A stretch of 49,089 bases of DNA, from the NCBI GenBank assembly GCA_902570265.1, contig CACFXF010000012.1, forward strand, positions 1 to 49,089, written 5' to 3'. Source of the DNA: an uncultured Alphaproteobacteria bacterium. GTDB taxonomy: Bacteria; Pseudomonadota; Alphaproteobacteria; Rhodobacterales; Rhodobacteraceae. A program made the position numbers and the translations under genes. Shown one piece after another: positions 8,454 to 22,999 of the stretch; position 1 is the stretch's first letter, and each line of letters starts with the position of its first letter. The notes under the pieces are model-generated. The model worked only from the letters and a program-made list of their open reading frames with translations. It had not been told where the DNA came from and did not search any database.

Positions 8454-9139
8454 TTTCTCAGTTCTAGAAACTCAGATGTATAAAAAAGATCATTGACTTT
8501 ACTAATCCTGGAAACAGTTGCACTGTATTCTCTTTCAAATTTATCTCTATATATTTCAATAAAAGATTTAGTATTTAATGGTGACAAAGTAGGAGAACGA
8601 TCTGATTTTGGAAAAAGACGGCCTATCATCAGTTTTAATGTCAGAATAAAATTTGAAGGAACTAAGGTAAATAATATTTTTTCATTAGTATTTTTCAGTA
8701 AGTTTTCCAAAATATTAACAGTATCTTTTTCAGGATAATGAATTAAACTATCCATTAATATAACGTAGTCAAAACTTCCATGATTTTGGATCATATCGGA
8801 TGTAATAAATTCAGTATTTTCTTTAAGATTTTTAGGCACTCTTTTTTTAGCTATTTCAATTAGATTCGATGAAATATCTATACCTAAGACATTAGCTCCC
8901 CTTAAGGCTAACTCAATAGAAAACTGGCCAGCACCACATCCTGCATCTAAAATTCTTTTTCCAGAGAGATCATTGGGTAAATGTAATAACATTCTACTTC
9001 TCATCTTCTCTCTACTTTCTCTAACTTTTAATCTTATTTTTGAAACAGGTGTTTCAGTTGTCAAGGCTTCCCATGCTCGAAAACCTGTTTTATCAAAGTA
9101 TTCGGCTATTCTATCTCTATTTTGAGAATAAGTTCTCAT
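8450..9139 (-). CDS. bchM: Mg-protoporphyrin IX methyltransferase
   Basis: Transfers methyl from S-adenosylmethionine to the C13 propionate of Mg-protoporphyrin IX. 229 residues, normal length. The class-I methyltransferase SAM site is clear: RILDAGCGAGQFSIELA at about 60-76, GIDIS at about 86-90, and DYVILMDSLIHY near 125, with the family N-terminus YFDKTGFRAWEALT. It begins 2 bases after bchL stops, in the usual bchL-bchM order, and its product is the substrate of AcsF encoded downstream in the same operon. Confidence 0.96.
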   Translation of the reverse strand: MRTYSQNRDRIAEYFDKTGFRAWEALTTETPVSKIRLKVRESREKMRSRMLLHLPNDLSGKRILDAGCGAGQFSIELALRGANVLGIDISSNLIEIAKKRVPKNLKENTEFITSDMIQNHGSFDYVILMDSLIHYPEKDTVNILENLLKNTNEKILFTLVPSNFILTLKLMIGRLFPKSDRSPTLSPLNTKSFIEIYRDKFEREYSATVSRISKVNDLFYTSEFLELRK

Positions 9140-9141
9140 TC

Positions 9142-10083
<942 letters not shown>

Positions 10084-10094
10084 TTAAAATTTTT

Positions 10095-13000
10095 CTATTC
10101 TGCTGCAAGCTTCACTCCTTCTAGATTATCTTCCAATTCTGCAAGTGAATCTCTCAATGCTTCCAGCGTTTCGTCATCTGGTTCCCAATAAGACCTATCA
10201 TGAGCTTCCATCAATCTATTTGCTACCCTTAAGCTTGCTGCTGGATTTAATGAAGCAAGTCTTCTTCTCATTTCCTCATCTAAGATAAATGTTTCTGATA
10301 ATTTTCCATAAACCCATGGTTCAACTTGACCTGTAGTAGCAGACCAACCAAGGGTATTTGTGACCTGACTTTCGATATGTCTTACCCCCTCATAACCATG
10401 CTTGAGTAGTGGCTCAAACCATTTTGGATTTAAAGACCTTGAGCGAGTTTCAAGGGCGATTTGATCTGCCAGTGCTCGTACTTTTGAACCCCCTCTTGTT
10501 TGATCACCTATGTAAACAGGTGTATCCACACCTCTTGCTCTTTTTACAGCTCTAGTTATTCCCCCTAAAGTATCGAAATAATGATCAACAGTTGTTACAC
10601 CTAGTTCTACACTTTCTAAATTTTGATAAGTACAATCAACTTGCTCCAATATTGCTTGTAATAATTGTGTTTGCCGAGAACACTTTCCTTTTGAATCATA
10701 AGCATAACTTTTGCGATTCTCGTAAGTATCTGCTAGTTGATCTTCTTCATCCCAAGTAGCTGAACTTACAAGATGATTTACGTTTGATCCATAAGTTCCC
10801 TCAGCATTAGAAAAAACACGAAGTACCGCTTGCTCAATTTTTAAAGTGTGTTTTTTAACAAAGTCCAGTGTATTTCGTTTTACATAATTCATCTCCAAAG
10901 GTTCATCAGCTAAGGCAGCTTTTTTTGCTGCATCTGCCAACATTTTTATTTGTAGTGGCAACAAATCTCTGAAAATTCCCGATAGTGTCATCAAAACATC
11001 AATTCTTGGCCTACCTAATTCTTCTAACGGAATTAATTCAGCCCCAGAAAGTCTTCCATAATCATCAAAAAATGGTTTTGCACCCATAAGGTTCATAGCT
11101 TGTGCAATAGAACCACCATCTGTTTTTATATTATCTGAACCCCAAAGAACCATTGCCACTGTTTCTGGCATTTTACTTTGAGCCTCTAATAATGCTTTAG
11201 TTTGATTTTTACCTTCCTGCATTGCAAAACTTGTTGGCATTCGAAATGGATCAAATGCATGCATATTTCTTCCTGTTGGAAGTATTTCTGGAGATCTAAT
11301 AATATCACCACCAGGAACAGGTTTTATATATTTTCCGTTAAGTGCATCCATTAGTCCTTGTAGCTCAGAATCAACAGTCAGTAACTGATCAAAATGATCG
11401 CGATCTTTTTTATTTTCTAAACCAGGAATGACGTCAAGATAACTATCTCGTGCATTTTTAGAGGGTGGTGATCCAATTATGTGAAGCCCCTCAGGGATTA
11501 GTGCTTCTTCTAATTCATATAGTTTAGATTGAAGTATTTCAAAATCATTCCCAAAGTCAATTTCAAGAGCTTCGGCTTGATCTTTGATAAGCTGTTTCAG
11601 ATCAGACAAATTTTTTGTTTTGTCATGCTCTTGTCTAAATTGAATGAGAGATTCTTTTAACTCTAAAAGACCTTTATATAATCCTGCTTTCGATAAAGGT
11701 GGCGTGAGATGGGAGATAATCACAGCATTGGATCTTCGCTTTGCTAATGAGCCCTCACTAGGGTTATTTGCAGCATAAATGTAAATATTTGGTATTTCCC
11801 CAATTAATCTATCTGGCCAACAACTTTCGCTGACACCAGATTTTTTACCAGGCATAAACTCAAGTGCTCCATGCATTCCAAAATGAATAATCGCATCCGA
11901 TTTAATTTCATTCCTAATAAATCTGTAAAATGTATTAAACGCATGGGTAGGAGCAAAACCTTTTTCAAATAGAAGTCTCATAGGATCGCCTTCATAACCA
12001 AAAACCGGTTGAATTCCTATAAATATATTTCCAAATTTCTGGCCTAAAATAAACAAACCTGAACCATCTGATTGTAGCTTTCCTGGAGCTGGCCCCCAAG
12101 TCTCCTCAATATCTTTCAGGTATGGTTCATTCAAAACTATATCATCAGCAGAAATTCTTTTGTATACATTAGCTTCTTGTCCATAACGATCTTTATTACC
12201 ATTAAGAATATTTTCTTTTAGTTCATCAATACTTGAAGGTAGTTCAACAAAATAACCTTCTTCTTTTAACCTTAAAAGTGTATTAAATAGTGATTGAAAA
12301 ACATCTAGATAAGCTGCTGTACCAACTGCACCTGCATTTGGAGGGAACCCATATAATACAATCGATATTTTTTTATCACTAGTGCTTTTTGTGCGAAGAT
12401 CTACATATTTTTTTACTTTTAATGATAAATTTTTAACTCTTTCATGACAGGGTTGCATTTCCAAACCATGAGCAACTCTACCGCCAAATACGGTTGGTGC
12501 AATCGCACCATCAATTTCTGGCAAGGCTACTAGCATTGTAGTCTCAACAGGTCCTAAACCTAAATTATTTTCTTCCCAATTTGGTAGCGTTTGAAATTCT
12601 AAAGCATGTGCAGCAATATATGGTACATCTAATTTAGATAAAATCTCTTCTGCGGCCTGGCTATCATTATATGCAGGACCTCCAACCAAGCTAAATCCAG
12701 TTAAAGATAAAATGCAATCAACATTTAATTTACCATTTACATGGAAAAATTCATTGATTGCTGGTCGTGAATCTAAGCTGGCTGAAAATGCTGGAATAAC
12801 CTGTAAATCCAAATTTTCTAATTCGCTAATTACTGCATCATAGTGAGCTGTGTCTCCAGATAAAACATATGATCTCATTAATAGAAGACCTACTTTCCCC
12901 TTTACATTTTTTCTAACAGGAATATCTCGAATTTCTGTTGAAACTCTTGATTTCAGTTTAGGGTGATATAGACCTGTTTCTGGATATTCAATCGGAGGTT

Positions 13001-13623
13001 TTGCAACTAAATTACCCTTTCCTTTCAATTTCCCATATTTCTGACATAAATATATTATCATTGATTCAACATTATCGTCAGATCCACCTAACCAATATAA
13101 CATAGTAAGAAAATAAGAACGTACATCTTGAGCTTTTCCAGGAATAAATTTTAATATTTTTGGCAAGCGCCTTAATATTGACATTTGCCTTTTTCCACTA
13201 GCAGGCTTACCTGATTTGCTACTACCCCTTAGTTTTTTTAATAGACTCAAAAAACCTGTTGTTGGCTTACTCATATCGAGTCGATCCATTTTTGTAAGGG
13301 AAACAACCTCTTTTGAGGATATACAACCCACTAATGCGTCACAATTTTCTCTTTTTGTTTTAAGTGTTGGTAATATAGCTCTCACATGCTCTTCTAAAAA
13401 TAGTAGGTTAGCTATTATTATATCTGCATCAAATATATCCTTTTTGGCAGTATCTAAAGAACTAGGGTTTTCTGCCCATTCTGCTGCTGCATGAACAGTA
13501 ATCTCTAATGTTGGGAAAAATGGTTTTAGTTTAGCTTGTACTCTTGAAACTGGACCTGCACTATGAGAATCTAAAGTTATAATTACAAATTTATAACTAT
13601 TAGCTTTAATTTTACTGAGGTTT

Positions 13624-13634
<11 letters not shown>
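10095..13634 (-). CDS. bchH: Magnesium chelatase subunit H
   Basis: The porphyrin-binding catalytic subunit that inserts Mg2+ into protoporphyrin IX with BchI and BchD. About 1179 residues, full length for BchH. The CobN/Mg-chelatase body is plain, with [24 protein letters not shown] near 250, EMQPCHER near 400 and [17 protein letters not shown] near 590. The frame is open from 13652, but ATG 13634 has AAGG 7 bases upstream; it overlaps the bchB stop by about 11 bases. Order bchB-bchH-bchL is usual. Confidence 0.97.
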
Positions 13635-16936
<3,302 letters not shown>

Positions 16937-16994
16937 CTTAAAACCCCCAGATTAATTTAATTGCTACTATTGAGAGTAATAAAGTACCAAAAAG

Positions 16995-17012
16995 TGTCAA
17001 CTAAAATTTACA
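16995..17012. promoter_or_regulatory. PpsR/CrtJ-type operator upstream of bchF
   Basis: TGT, 12 bases, ACA, the PpsR/CrtJ consensus. On the minus strand the left arm also reads TTGACA, suitable as a -35 box for bchF, although the matching -10 is weak. It is identical, over about 24 bases including flanks, to the proximal operator upstream of bchC at 34063-34080. Confidence 0.75.
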
Positions 17013-17174
17013 CTTTTTTAAGTTTTTTTAAAATTTATTGTAAATATTTATTAAATCTTACTTAGTGAATCAAAAATATTTACTATATTTTTTAATAGTT
17101 TTTAATGAATATTTATAAATTTTACTGCTAAAAGAAAAGAAAATTCAATTCTTTCGTTTCAAAAAATGTAAAAG

Positions 17175-17192
17175 TGTCAATAATCTTTGACA
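17175..17192. promoter_or_regulatory. PpsR/CrtJ-type operator upstream of aerR
   Basis: A perfect TGTCA-N8-TGACA palindrome, the strongest PpsR-type site of the window. Its right half contains the TTGACA that serves as -35 for aerR, so binding should block that promoter. Confidence 0.8.
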
Positions 17193-17215
17193 TTTTTTAG
17201 AAAATTCAACATAAT
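17187..17215 (+). promoter_or_regulatory. Sigma-70-like promoter of the aerR-ppsR operon
   Basis: TTGACA at 17187-17192, a 17-base spacer and CATAAT at 17210-17215 (5 of 6 to TATAAT). The start of transcription would fall near 17222, leaving an untranslated leader of about 150 bases. The -35 lies inside the PpsR-type palindrome, implying autoregulation. Confidence 0.7.
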
Positions 17216-17372
17216 TGATAGGTTAACAAGTTATTTTAAGAAAGAAAAAGTCAACTATTCCAGTATCGTTTGTTTAATTGTGAGTTTCATTATTTATTTT
17301 CTAAATAATTAGGGTTTAATTTTTGATGTAATTAGTTTTTAACGAATCGATCTACAAAAAAGGCATAAAGCA

Positions 17373-18137
17373 ATGAGCTCCTCAAAAGAGTTGAAAAGAA
17401 TAGAGAATATTTCGAATGTGAACCCACTCGTATTGGAGACTTTAGAAAAATTAGTAGAAAAAAGTAAACCTCTAAGTACTTTTAATTTTGATAGTGATTT
17501 AAAAAAACTTTATTTTTCAATTAAATCTAAATCTATAAAAACTAACGAAAAATTAATTGATAAATTAATAAGATATGGTCGTTCGATAGAACTTATTTTA
17601 GATTCTTATTTACCAACTATTGCCAAAAAATTAGGAGATGCTTGGGTTGCAGATAAAATTTCTTTTTCGGATGTAACAATAGCTTTAGGTAAAATTCAAT
17701 TTTTGAATTCTAAATTTGAGCCACTATATATTTCCTGCCTTAATTCAGCATATTACAAAACTAAGACGTTAATTATAATACCTAAAGGAGAAGATCATAC
17801 TTACGGTGGTATTGCTGCAACCAGAAAACTACGTGGAATGGGTATAGATGCATTTTTAATTTTTGAATTTAAAAAAAATGAATTAGAAAATTTACTGTTT
17901 GAAAGAAATTACGATTTTATTGGTATATCTTCAGCTAATAATTTTATGATAGAAAAAATTAATCATTTATCTACTAAAATATCAGATATTATAGAAAGAA
18001 AAACCCCAGTCGTTTTAGGTGGAAATCTTGTAAATACCTATAAAAAAACAAACGGAAATTTAAAGGTTGATTTTATTACACAAAATCTTGAAGAGATTTT
18101 AAACCAATTAAGTTTAAAATATAAAAAGGTAAATTGA
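17373..18137 (+). CDS. aerR: AerR/PpaA-type B12-binding antirepressor
   Basis: 254 residues. The N-terminal half has a helical B12-binding cap with LGDAWVADKISFSDVTIALG at about 87-106; the C-terminal half is a Rossmann-like cobalamin/SCHIC domain with the motif PKGEDHTYGG (His142 as candidate axial ligand), GISSANNF and VVLGGNLV. In Rhodobacter, AerR (PpaA) binds cobalamin and antagonises the repressor CrtJ/PpsR. It lies directly upstream of ppsR, the usual pair. A plain ATG start follows AAAGGC. It probably shares the PpsR-overlapped promoter at 17187. Confidence 0.92.
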   Translation: MSSSKELKRIENISNVNPLVLETLEKLVEKSKPLSTFNFDSDLKKLYFSIKSKSIKTNEKLIDKLIRYGRSIELILDSYLPTIAKKLGDAWVADKISFSDVTIALGKIQFLNSKFEPLYISCLNSAYYKTKTLIIIPKGEDHTYGGIAATRKLRGMGIDAFLIFEFKKNELENLLFERNYDFIGISSANNFMIEKINHLSTKISDIIERKTPVVLGGNLVNTYKKTNGNLKVDFITQNLEEILNQLSLKYKKVN

Positions 18138-18174
18138 AAATACTTATTCTTTGATTTAATGAAGAGTTCTAGAA

Positions 18175-19581
18175 TTGGAAGATAATAAATTAAAAGAATT
18201 TATTGATGGTTATGAAACCCAAACGAAATCCGATATATACACAAATATTATTTCTGAATTTGGTGATATTAATATTATATTGGATACTAGGGGTAAAATT
18301 TTACAAATAAAAACTCCAGCAGGCTCTATAATTAAAAATCTAAATAGTTGGATTAATAAAAATATTTATGATTTTTTAACGATTGAGAGTAAAGAAAAAC
18401 TTAATTTTCATTTAACTTCCCTTTCAGATTTAAGTCAATCGTGTACAAAATGGTTCGAGTTAAATCATATATCTGAAAATACAGGTGAGTTTCCTGTAAA
18501 ATATAAAGGATTTAAAGCAGCTAATAAAAAAAATGTTATTCTTATAGGTAATGATTTATCTCCAGTCGCAGAAATTCAAAAAAAGTTTGTAAACTCCCAA
18601 TTAGCATTAGAAAGAGAATATTCAAAATACAGAAGTTTTGAAACAAAATATAAAGCTTTAATAGAGTTTTCAGAAGAACCATTATTTTTACTAGATGGCG
18701 TTACAGGAAAAATTTTAAACTTAAATGATTCAGCAGCTAAAATTATAAATGAAAAAAGAGATAAGTTAGTTGGAACATCTCTTTCAAAATTTTTTAATTT
18801 TAAAAATAATAACGAATTTATTGAATTATTAAAATCTGACGAAATTGTTAAGAACTATAACTCAAGTAAAAATATCAAAAGTAAAGCCAACTTTAATTTT
18901 CAATCGTCTATTTTTAGAGCTGAAAATGAAATTTGTATAATTGTGCGATTACAAAAACAAAATGAAGTCAAAGTAAAGGAAAATGAATTAAATAATATTT
19001 TAAATAAATTTTATGATAACACCCGTTATGGAATAGTTTTTACAGACAGTATTGGAACTATAAAATATGTAAATGATAGTTTTATTTCATTATGCAAAAT
19101 TGAAAACCAGCAATTGTTAATTGAAAGACCCTTTTCTGACTTTTTAGCTCGTGGGATAATTGATATGAAGGTATTAATTGAAGCGACATTAGAAAATGGA
19201 TCAACAATGCCCTTTAAAACTCAGTTGATTTCAAATTATGACATCAAGACTGAAATTGAAATCACAAGTACCAAGACTTCAATAAATTTTGTAGATTATA
19301 TATGCTTTCTAATATCACACAGACCTAATGAAAGTGAAGAAGAAACTGAAAATAATATAAATGAAAATGTAGTTAGTGAAAAAGCAACCAAAAAAATAAT
19401 GAAATTAGTAGGTTCAGCTCCTTTAAAAGATTTAGTAGCAGATACAAGCGATATTGTTGAAAAAATATGTATCGAAACTGCGCTTAAAATGACCAAAAAT
19501 AATAGAGTTGCAACTGCTGAAATGCTTAATCTGTCTCGCCAAAGTCTTTATGTTAAACTTAGGAAATATAACCTTTTGTAA
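18175..19581 (+). CDS. ppsR: Transcriptional regulator PpsR/CrtJ
   Basis: Redox and light-responsive repressor of photosynthesis genes. 468 residues, close to the usual 464. Order: PAS-N (about 20-130, with FELNHISENTGEFPVKY and LIGNDLSPVAEIQ), Q-linker helix (131-155), PAS1 (about 160-260), PAS2 (about 275-380) and a Fis-type helix-turn-helix (430-466, NNRVATAEMLNLSRQSLYVKL). Cys254 and Cys432 sit at positions comparable to the two redox cysteines of Rhodobacter sphaeroides PpsR (251 and 424). The start is TTG at 18175; no ATG is available before the conserved N-terminus. The TGT-N12-ACA sites found at several promoters in this window are its expected targets. Confidence 0.95.
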   Translation: MEDNKLKEFIDGYETQTKSDIYTNIISEFGDINIILDTRGKILQIKTPAGSIIKNLNSWINKNIYDFLTIESKEKLNFHLTSLSDLSQSCTKWFELNHISENTGEFPVKYKGFKAANKKNVILIGNDLSPVAEIQKKFVNSQLALEREYSKYRSFETKYKALIEFSEEPLFLLDGVTGKILNLNDSAAKIINEKRDKLVGTSLSKFFNFKNNNEFIELLKSDEIVKNYNSSKNIKSKANFNFQSSIFRAENEICIIVRLQKQNEVKVKENELNNILNKFYDNTRYGIVFTDSIGTIKYVNDSFISLCKIENQQLLIERPFSDFLARGIIDMKVLIEATLENGSTMPFKTQLISNYDIKTEIEITSTKTSINFVDYICFLISHRPNESEEETENNINENVVSEKATKKIMKLVGSAPLKDLVADTSDIVEKICIETALKMTKNNRVATAEMLNLSRQSLYVKLRKYNLL

Positions 19582-19615
19582 ACACATAAAATAATTATTA
19601 ATTTAGTGAGCTAAA

Positions 19616-20512
19616 ATGAAATCCCTAGAAAATTATCCATATAAAAATATTCCATCCATATCATCAATTATTACTCTAATAAAACCTATTACTTGGTTCC
19701 CTCCGATGTGGGCATTCCTTTGTGGGGCGGTTTCAAGCTCAAATATCTCATTTGATAAATCTATGCTATTATTAATCGGGTTAATATTATCAGGGCCAAT
19801 AGTTTGTGGTATGAGCCAAGCTATCAATGATTGGTGTGATAAAGAAGTTGATGCAATCAATGAACCAAGCAGACCAATTCCTTCAGGTAAGGTGCCAGGA
19901 AGTTGGGGGTTTTGGATAGCTGTAATTATGTCAATGACAGGGATTATAGTTTCTTGGTTTTTAGGTTTTTGGGGGTTTTTTGCCACTCTCCTTGCTATAG
20001 CTTGTGCTTGGGCTTACTCGGCAGAACCAATAAGATTAAAACGCTCTGGAATCATTGGTCCAAGTATTGTGGCGCTTTGTTACGAAGGGTTACCATGGTT
20101 TACTGGGGTAGCCATTTTAACTTCCCAATTTCCATCAATAACTACGATTTTAGTAGCTGGATTTTACGCATTTGGAGCATTTGGTATTATGGTTTTAAAT
20201 GACTTTAAAGCTATAGAAGGAGATCAAAAGCTCGGAATTAATTCACTTCCAGTCACACTAGGTCCGAGAAAAGCAGGATTACTATCTTGTCTAATTATGT
20301 CATTAGGACAGATTGCTGTAATTAGTATATTTTTTCATTTAAAAATATATTTTATTGCTTTTGCTATACTTATTTTGCTTTGCATCCAGTTAGTTGCTAT
20401 GTCAAAAATGCTTAGAGATCCAAAAAAATTAGTCCCTTGGTACAATGGCACTGGTGTCCTTTTATATGTTATTGGGATGATGGTTAGTGCCACTGGTTTA
20501 GGATATTTTTAA
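19616..20512 (+). CDS. bchG: Bacteriochlorophyll synthase (geranylgeranyl transferase)
   Basis: Membrane UbiA-type prenyltransferase that esterifies bacteriochlorophyllide a. 298 residues, about nine membrane segments. The first aspartate-rich motif QAINDWCDKEVDAINEPSRPIPSG (about 64-87) and the second, MVLNDFKAIEGDQKLGINSLPV (about 192-213), are intact; the N-terminus LIKPITWFPPMWAFLCGAVSS is typical. It follows ppsR after 34 bases, and the bch2-bchP pair downstream begins 2 bases after it stops, as in other PGCs. Confidence 0.97.
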   Translation: MKSLENYPYKNIPSISSIITLIKPITWFPPMWAFLCGAVSSSNISFDKSMLLLIGLILSGPIVCGMSQAINDWCDKEVDAINEPSRPIPSGKVPGSWGFWIAVIMSMTGIIVSWFLGFWGFFATLLAIACAWAYSAEPIRLKRSGIIGPSIVALCYEGLPWFTGVAILTSQFPSITTILVAGFYAFGAFGIMVLNDFKAIEGDQKLGINSLPVTLGPRKAGLLSCLIMSLGQIAVISIFFHLKIYFIAFAILILLCIQLVAMSKMLRDPKKLVPWYNGTGVLLYVIGMMVSATGLGYF

Positions 20513-20514
20513 AA

Positions 20515-21816
20515 ATGTACCTTACTTGGTTTGGAATCATCAGATTAGGATTTATTCAAATGGCATTAGGGTCATTGGTATCTATTGCAGCCTCGACCTT
20601 TAATAGAGTTATGGTTGTAGAACTTTCACTATTACAAATTATTCCAGGTCTTCTTTTAGCCTTACATTATTTTATTCAGATAAGTAGACCAAACTGGGGT
20701 TTTTTGTCTGACAAAGGTGGTAATAGAACTTTTTGGATTATTATAGGTGTAATAATATTATGTCTTGGATCAATATTAGCTTGTATTGGTATTTTATTAA
20801 TTCCAGAAAATTACCTACTTGGTTTAACTATATCAATATTCGCTTACATCTTAATAGGAATTGGGGTTGGTGCTTCTGGTACATCCTTATTAGCTTTTTT
20901 AGCAACCAGGACTGATAATAGCAAAAAAGCAGCAGCAGCTACTATAACTTGGATAATGATGATTTTTGGAGCTGCTTTTACAGCAATATTTGTAGGGAAA
21001 ATTATTGACCCATATTCCATTGAAAAGTTGTTAAAAATTGTAACTATAATAAGTTTATTTTGGATAATTACATCATTTATAACATTATATAAATTAGAAA
21101 GCACTCATAAACATAAAGTTCTTCACCGCTTTGAACCAGTCTCCATTACTTTCTATCAGGGACTTAAACAAGTATTACTAGAACAAAACACCAGATGGTT
21201 TACAATATTTGTTTTTTTATCTATGACAGCATATTTTATGCAAGAACCGATACTTGAACCTTATGCTGGCTTAATATTTAAATTCTCAGTGGGTGAGTCT
21301 ACTCAACTTACAGGATATCATCAAAGTGGGATTTTATTGGGAATGATTCTTGTTGGTTTTTTTGTGACAGGAATTAAGTTTGGTTCTTTGAGATTTTGGG
21401 TACTTTTTGGATGTGTCGGGTCTGGTTCTGCACTTATATTAATCGCTATATTAGGACAAATTTATCCTTCAAAAAATGCTTTAAATTATTCAGTTGCACT
21501 ATTAGGTTTCTTTAATGGAAATTTTGCCGTAGGAGCAATTGGTTCAATGATGGAGCTTGCAGGATATGGCATTAAACAACGGGAAGGCACACGAATGGGT
21601 TTATGGGGAGCTGGTCAAGCAATAGCAGCTGGAAATGCTATGATTTTTTCTACTTTATTTGTAGATGTCTTGCAAAGTGTAACCAAAGATGCTGCTTTTT
21701 CTTATGGAATAATTTTTACCTTAGAAGGTATTTTATTCTTGGCATCTGCTATTCTAGCGACTAAGCTAATAATAATACCTGCTAATGCAGCCAACTTATC
21801 TTATAGTGGAAAATGA
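20515..21816 (+). CDS. PucC/BCH2-family protein between bchG and bchP
   Basis: 433 residues, about 12 hydrophobic segments, with PucC-family signatures: IIRLGFIQMALGSLVSIAASTFNRVM near residue 8-33, a cytoplasmic RPNWGFLSDKGGNR-like loop near 60, and MQEPILEPYAGLIFKFSVGESTQLTG near 242-267. It is the equivalent of Rhodobacter orf428 (bch2) and is thought to act in bacteriochlorophyll handling or light-harvesting assembly; the precise role is unproven. It starts 2 bases after bchG stops and overlaps nothing; bchP starts 1 base after it. Paralogue of lhaA at 7020-8453. Confidence 0.9.
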   Translation: MYLTWFGIIRLGFIQMALGSLVSIAASTFNRVMVVELSLLQIIPGLLLALHYFIQISRPNWGFLSDKGGNRTFWIIIGVIILCLGSILACIGILLIPENYLLGLTISIFAYILIGIGVGASGTSLLAFLATRTDNSKKAAAATITWIMMIFGAAFTAIFVGKIIDPYSIEKLLKIVTIISLFWIITSFITLYKLESTHKHKVLHRFEPVSITFYQGLKQVLLEQNTRWFTIFVFLSMTAYFMQEPILEPYAGLIFKFSVGESTQLTGYHQSGILLGMILVGFFVTGIKFGSLRFWVLFGCVGSGSALILIAILGQIYPSKNALNYSVALLGFFNGNFAVGAIGSMMELAGYGIKQREGTRMGLWGAGQAIAAGNAMIFSTLFVDVLQSVTKDAAFSYGIIFTLEGILFLASAILATKLIIIPANAANLSYSGK

Positions 21817-21817
21817 A

Positions 21818-22999
21818 ATGATATATGATGCTATAATAATAGGTGGAGGACCATCAGGAGCTACTGCAGCTACAGAGCTAGCTCTTCAAAATCGTAAAGT
21901 TGCCTTTATAGATCGCGAAGGAAGAATAAAACCTTGCGGCGGGGCTGTTCCGCCTAGACTGATTCGTGATTTTAAAATACCTGATAGTCAAATAGTTGCA
22001 AAAATAAAAACAGCAAGAATGATTTCCCCTACCTCTAGGACGGTAGATATACCTATAGAAAATGGCTATGTTGGAATGGTTGAAAGGGAAAATTTTGACG
22101 AATTTCTCAGAAATAGGGCTAGTAATAAAGGGGCGAAGCGTTTTACTGGAACTTTTTTAAGGATAGAAAGAATAGCTGAAAAGGATATAGTTTCTGTTTT
22201 TTTCAAAGACAAAAAATCAAGAAAAGAAATTGAATTAAAATCAAGATTCGTTATTGGTGCTGATGGAGCTAGATCAGATGTAGCTAGATCAGAAATGCCA
22301 GGAGGTAAAACCATTCCTTATGTAATTGCTTATCATGAAATAATTGAAGCACCAAAAGGAGGAGTATATGATCCAGACAGATGTGATGTAATTTATGATG
22401 GAAGAATATCGCCGGATTTTTATGGCTGGGTATTTCCACACGGAAAATCAGCTAGCGTTGGTATGGGAACTAGGAAGAATGGATTTGACCTTAAGGAAGC
22501 TACTGCTAAAATAAGAGAATCCTCTGGTTTAGATAAATGTAATACTATTAGAAAAGAAGGTGCTCCTATCCCATTAAAACCCCTTGATAATTGGGATAAT
22601 GGGAAAGACTTAGTTTTAGCTGGTGATGCTGCAGGAGTAGTTGCTCCATCGTCTGGAGAAGGTATTTATTATGCTATGATTGGTGGTCAAGAAGCTGCAT
22701 ACGCAGTAAATGAATGTATAAAATATAAAAATCCAAAATTTTTAAAATTAGCTAGAAAAAGATTTATGTCTGAGCATAAAACTGTTTTCAGAGTTTTGGA
22801 AGCTATGCAAAATGCTTATTACAAATCAGATGATAGAAGGGAAAGATTTGTAAGCTTATGTAAAGATGAAGATGTACAAAGATTAACTTTTGAATCTTAT
22901 ATGAATAAAAAGTTAGTCACAAAGAAACCTACTGCTCATTTAAAAATAATGATCAAAAATTTACTTCATTTAACTGGCTTGATCAGAGCTACAACATGA
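21818..22999 (+). CDS. bchP: Geranylgeranyl diphosphate/bacteriochlorophyll reductase
   Basis: Reduces the geranylgeranyl tail to phytyl. From ATG 21818 (MIYDAIIIGGGPSG) 393 residues; the frame is open from 21785 but that extension lies inside bch2 and is not family-like. FAD site GGGPSGATAATELA at about 9-22, the substrate-contact segment KPCGGAVPPRLI near 41, FVIGADGARSDVAR near 140 and the second FAD motif LVLAGDAAGVVAPSSGEGIYYAM near 270 are all intact. It overlaps idi by ATGA, the common bchP-idi pairing. Confidence 0.96.
   Translation: MIYDAIIIGGGPSGATAATELALQNRKVAFIDREGRIKPCGGAVPPRLIRDFKIPDSQIVAKIKTARMISPTSRTVDIPIENGYVGMVERENFDEFLRNRASNKGAKRFTGTFLRIERIAEKDIVSVFFKDKKSRKEIELKSRFVIGADGARSDVARSEMPGGKTIPYVIAYHEIIEAPKGGVYDPDRCDVIYDGRISPDFYGWVFPHGKSASVGMGTRKNGFDLKEATAKIRESSGLDKCNTIRKEGAPIPLKPLDNWDNGKDLVLAGDAAGVVAPSSGEGIYYAMIGGQEAAYAVNECIKYKNPKFLKLARKRFMSEHKTVFRVLEAMQNAYYKSDDRRERFVSLCKDEDVQRLTFESYMNKKLVTKKPTAHLKIMIKNLLHLTGLIRATT

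Larger units (their letters stand above)
16937..17372. promoter_or_regulatory. Divergent regulatory region bchF / aerR
   Basis: The only stretch over 300 bases without a gene. It is extremely AT-rich, separates the minus-strand bchF operon from the plus-strand aerR-ppsR operon, and contains two TGT-N12-ACA palindromes (16995-17012 and 17175-17192, centres 180 bp apart) and a good sigma-70-like promoter toward aerR. The roughly 150 bases between that promoter and aerR hold no ORF or clear structure that I can identify. No tRNA or small-RNA gene is seen. Confidence 0.75.

Noticed and set aside
17037-17060. Further TGT...ACA-like site in the bchF/aerR spacer
   Set aside because: The spacing does not give N12 with ACA; chance match in AT-rich DNA.
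20515-21816. A true PucC for LH2
   Set aside because: No pucBA genes are present and the bchG-bchP context is that of bch2/orf428.
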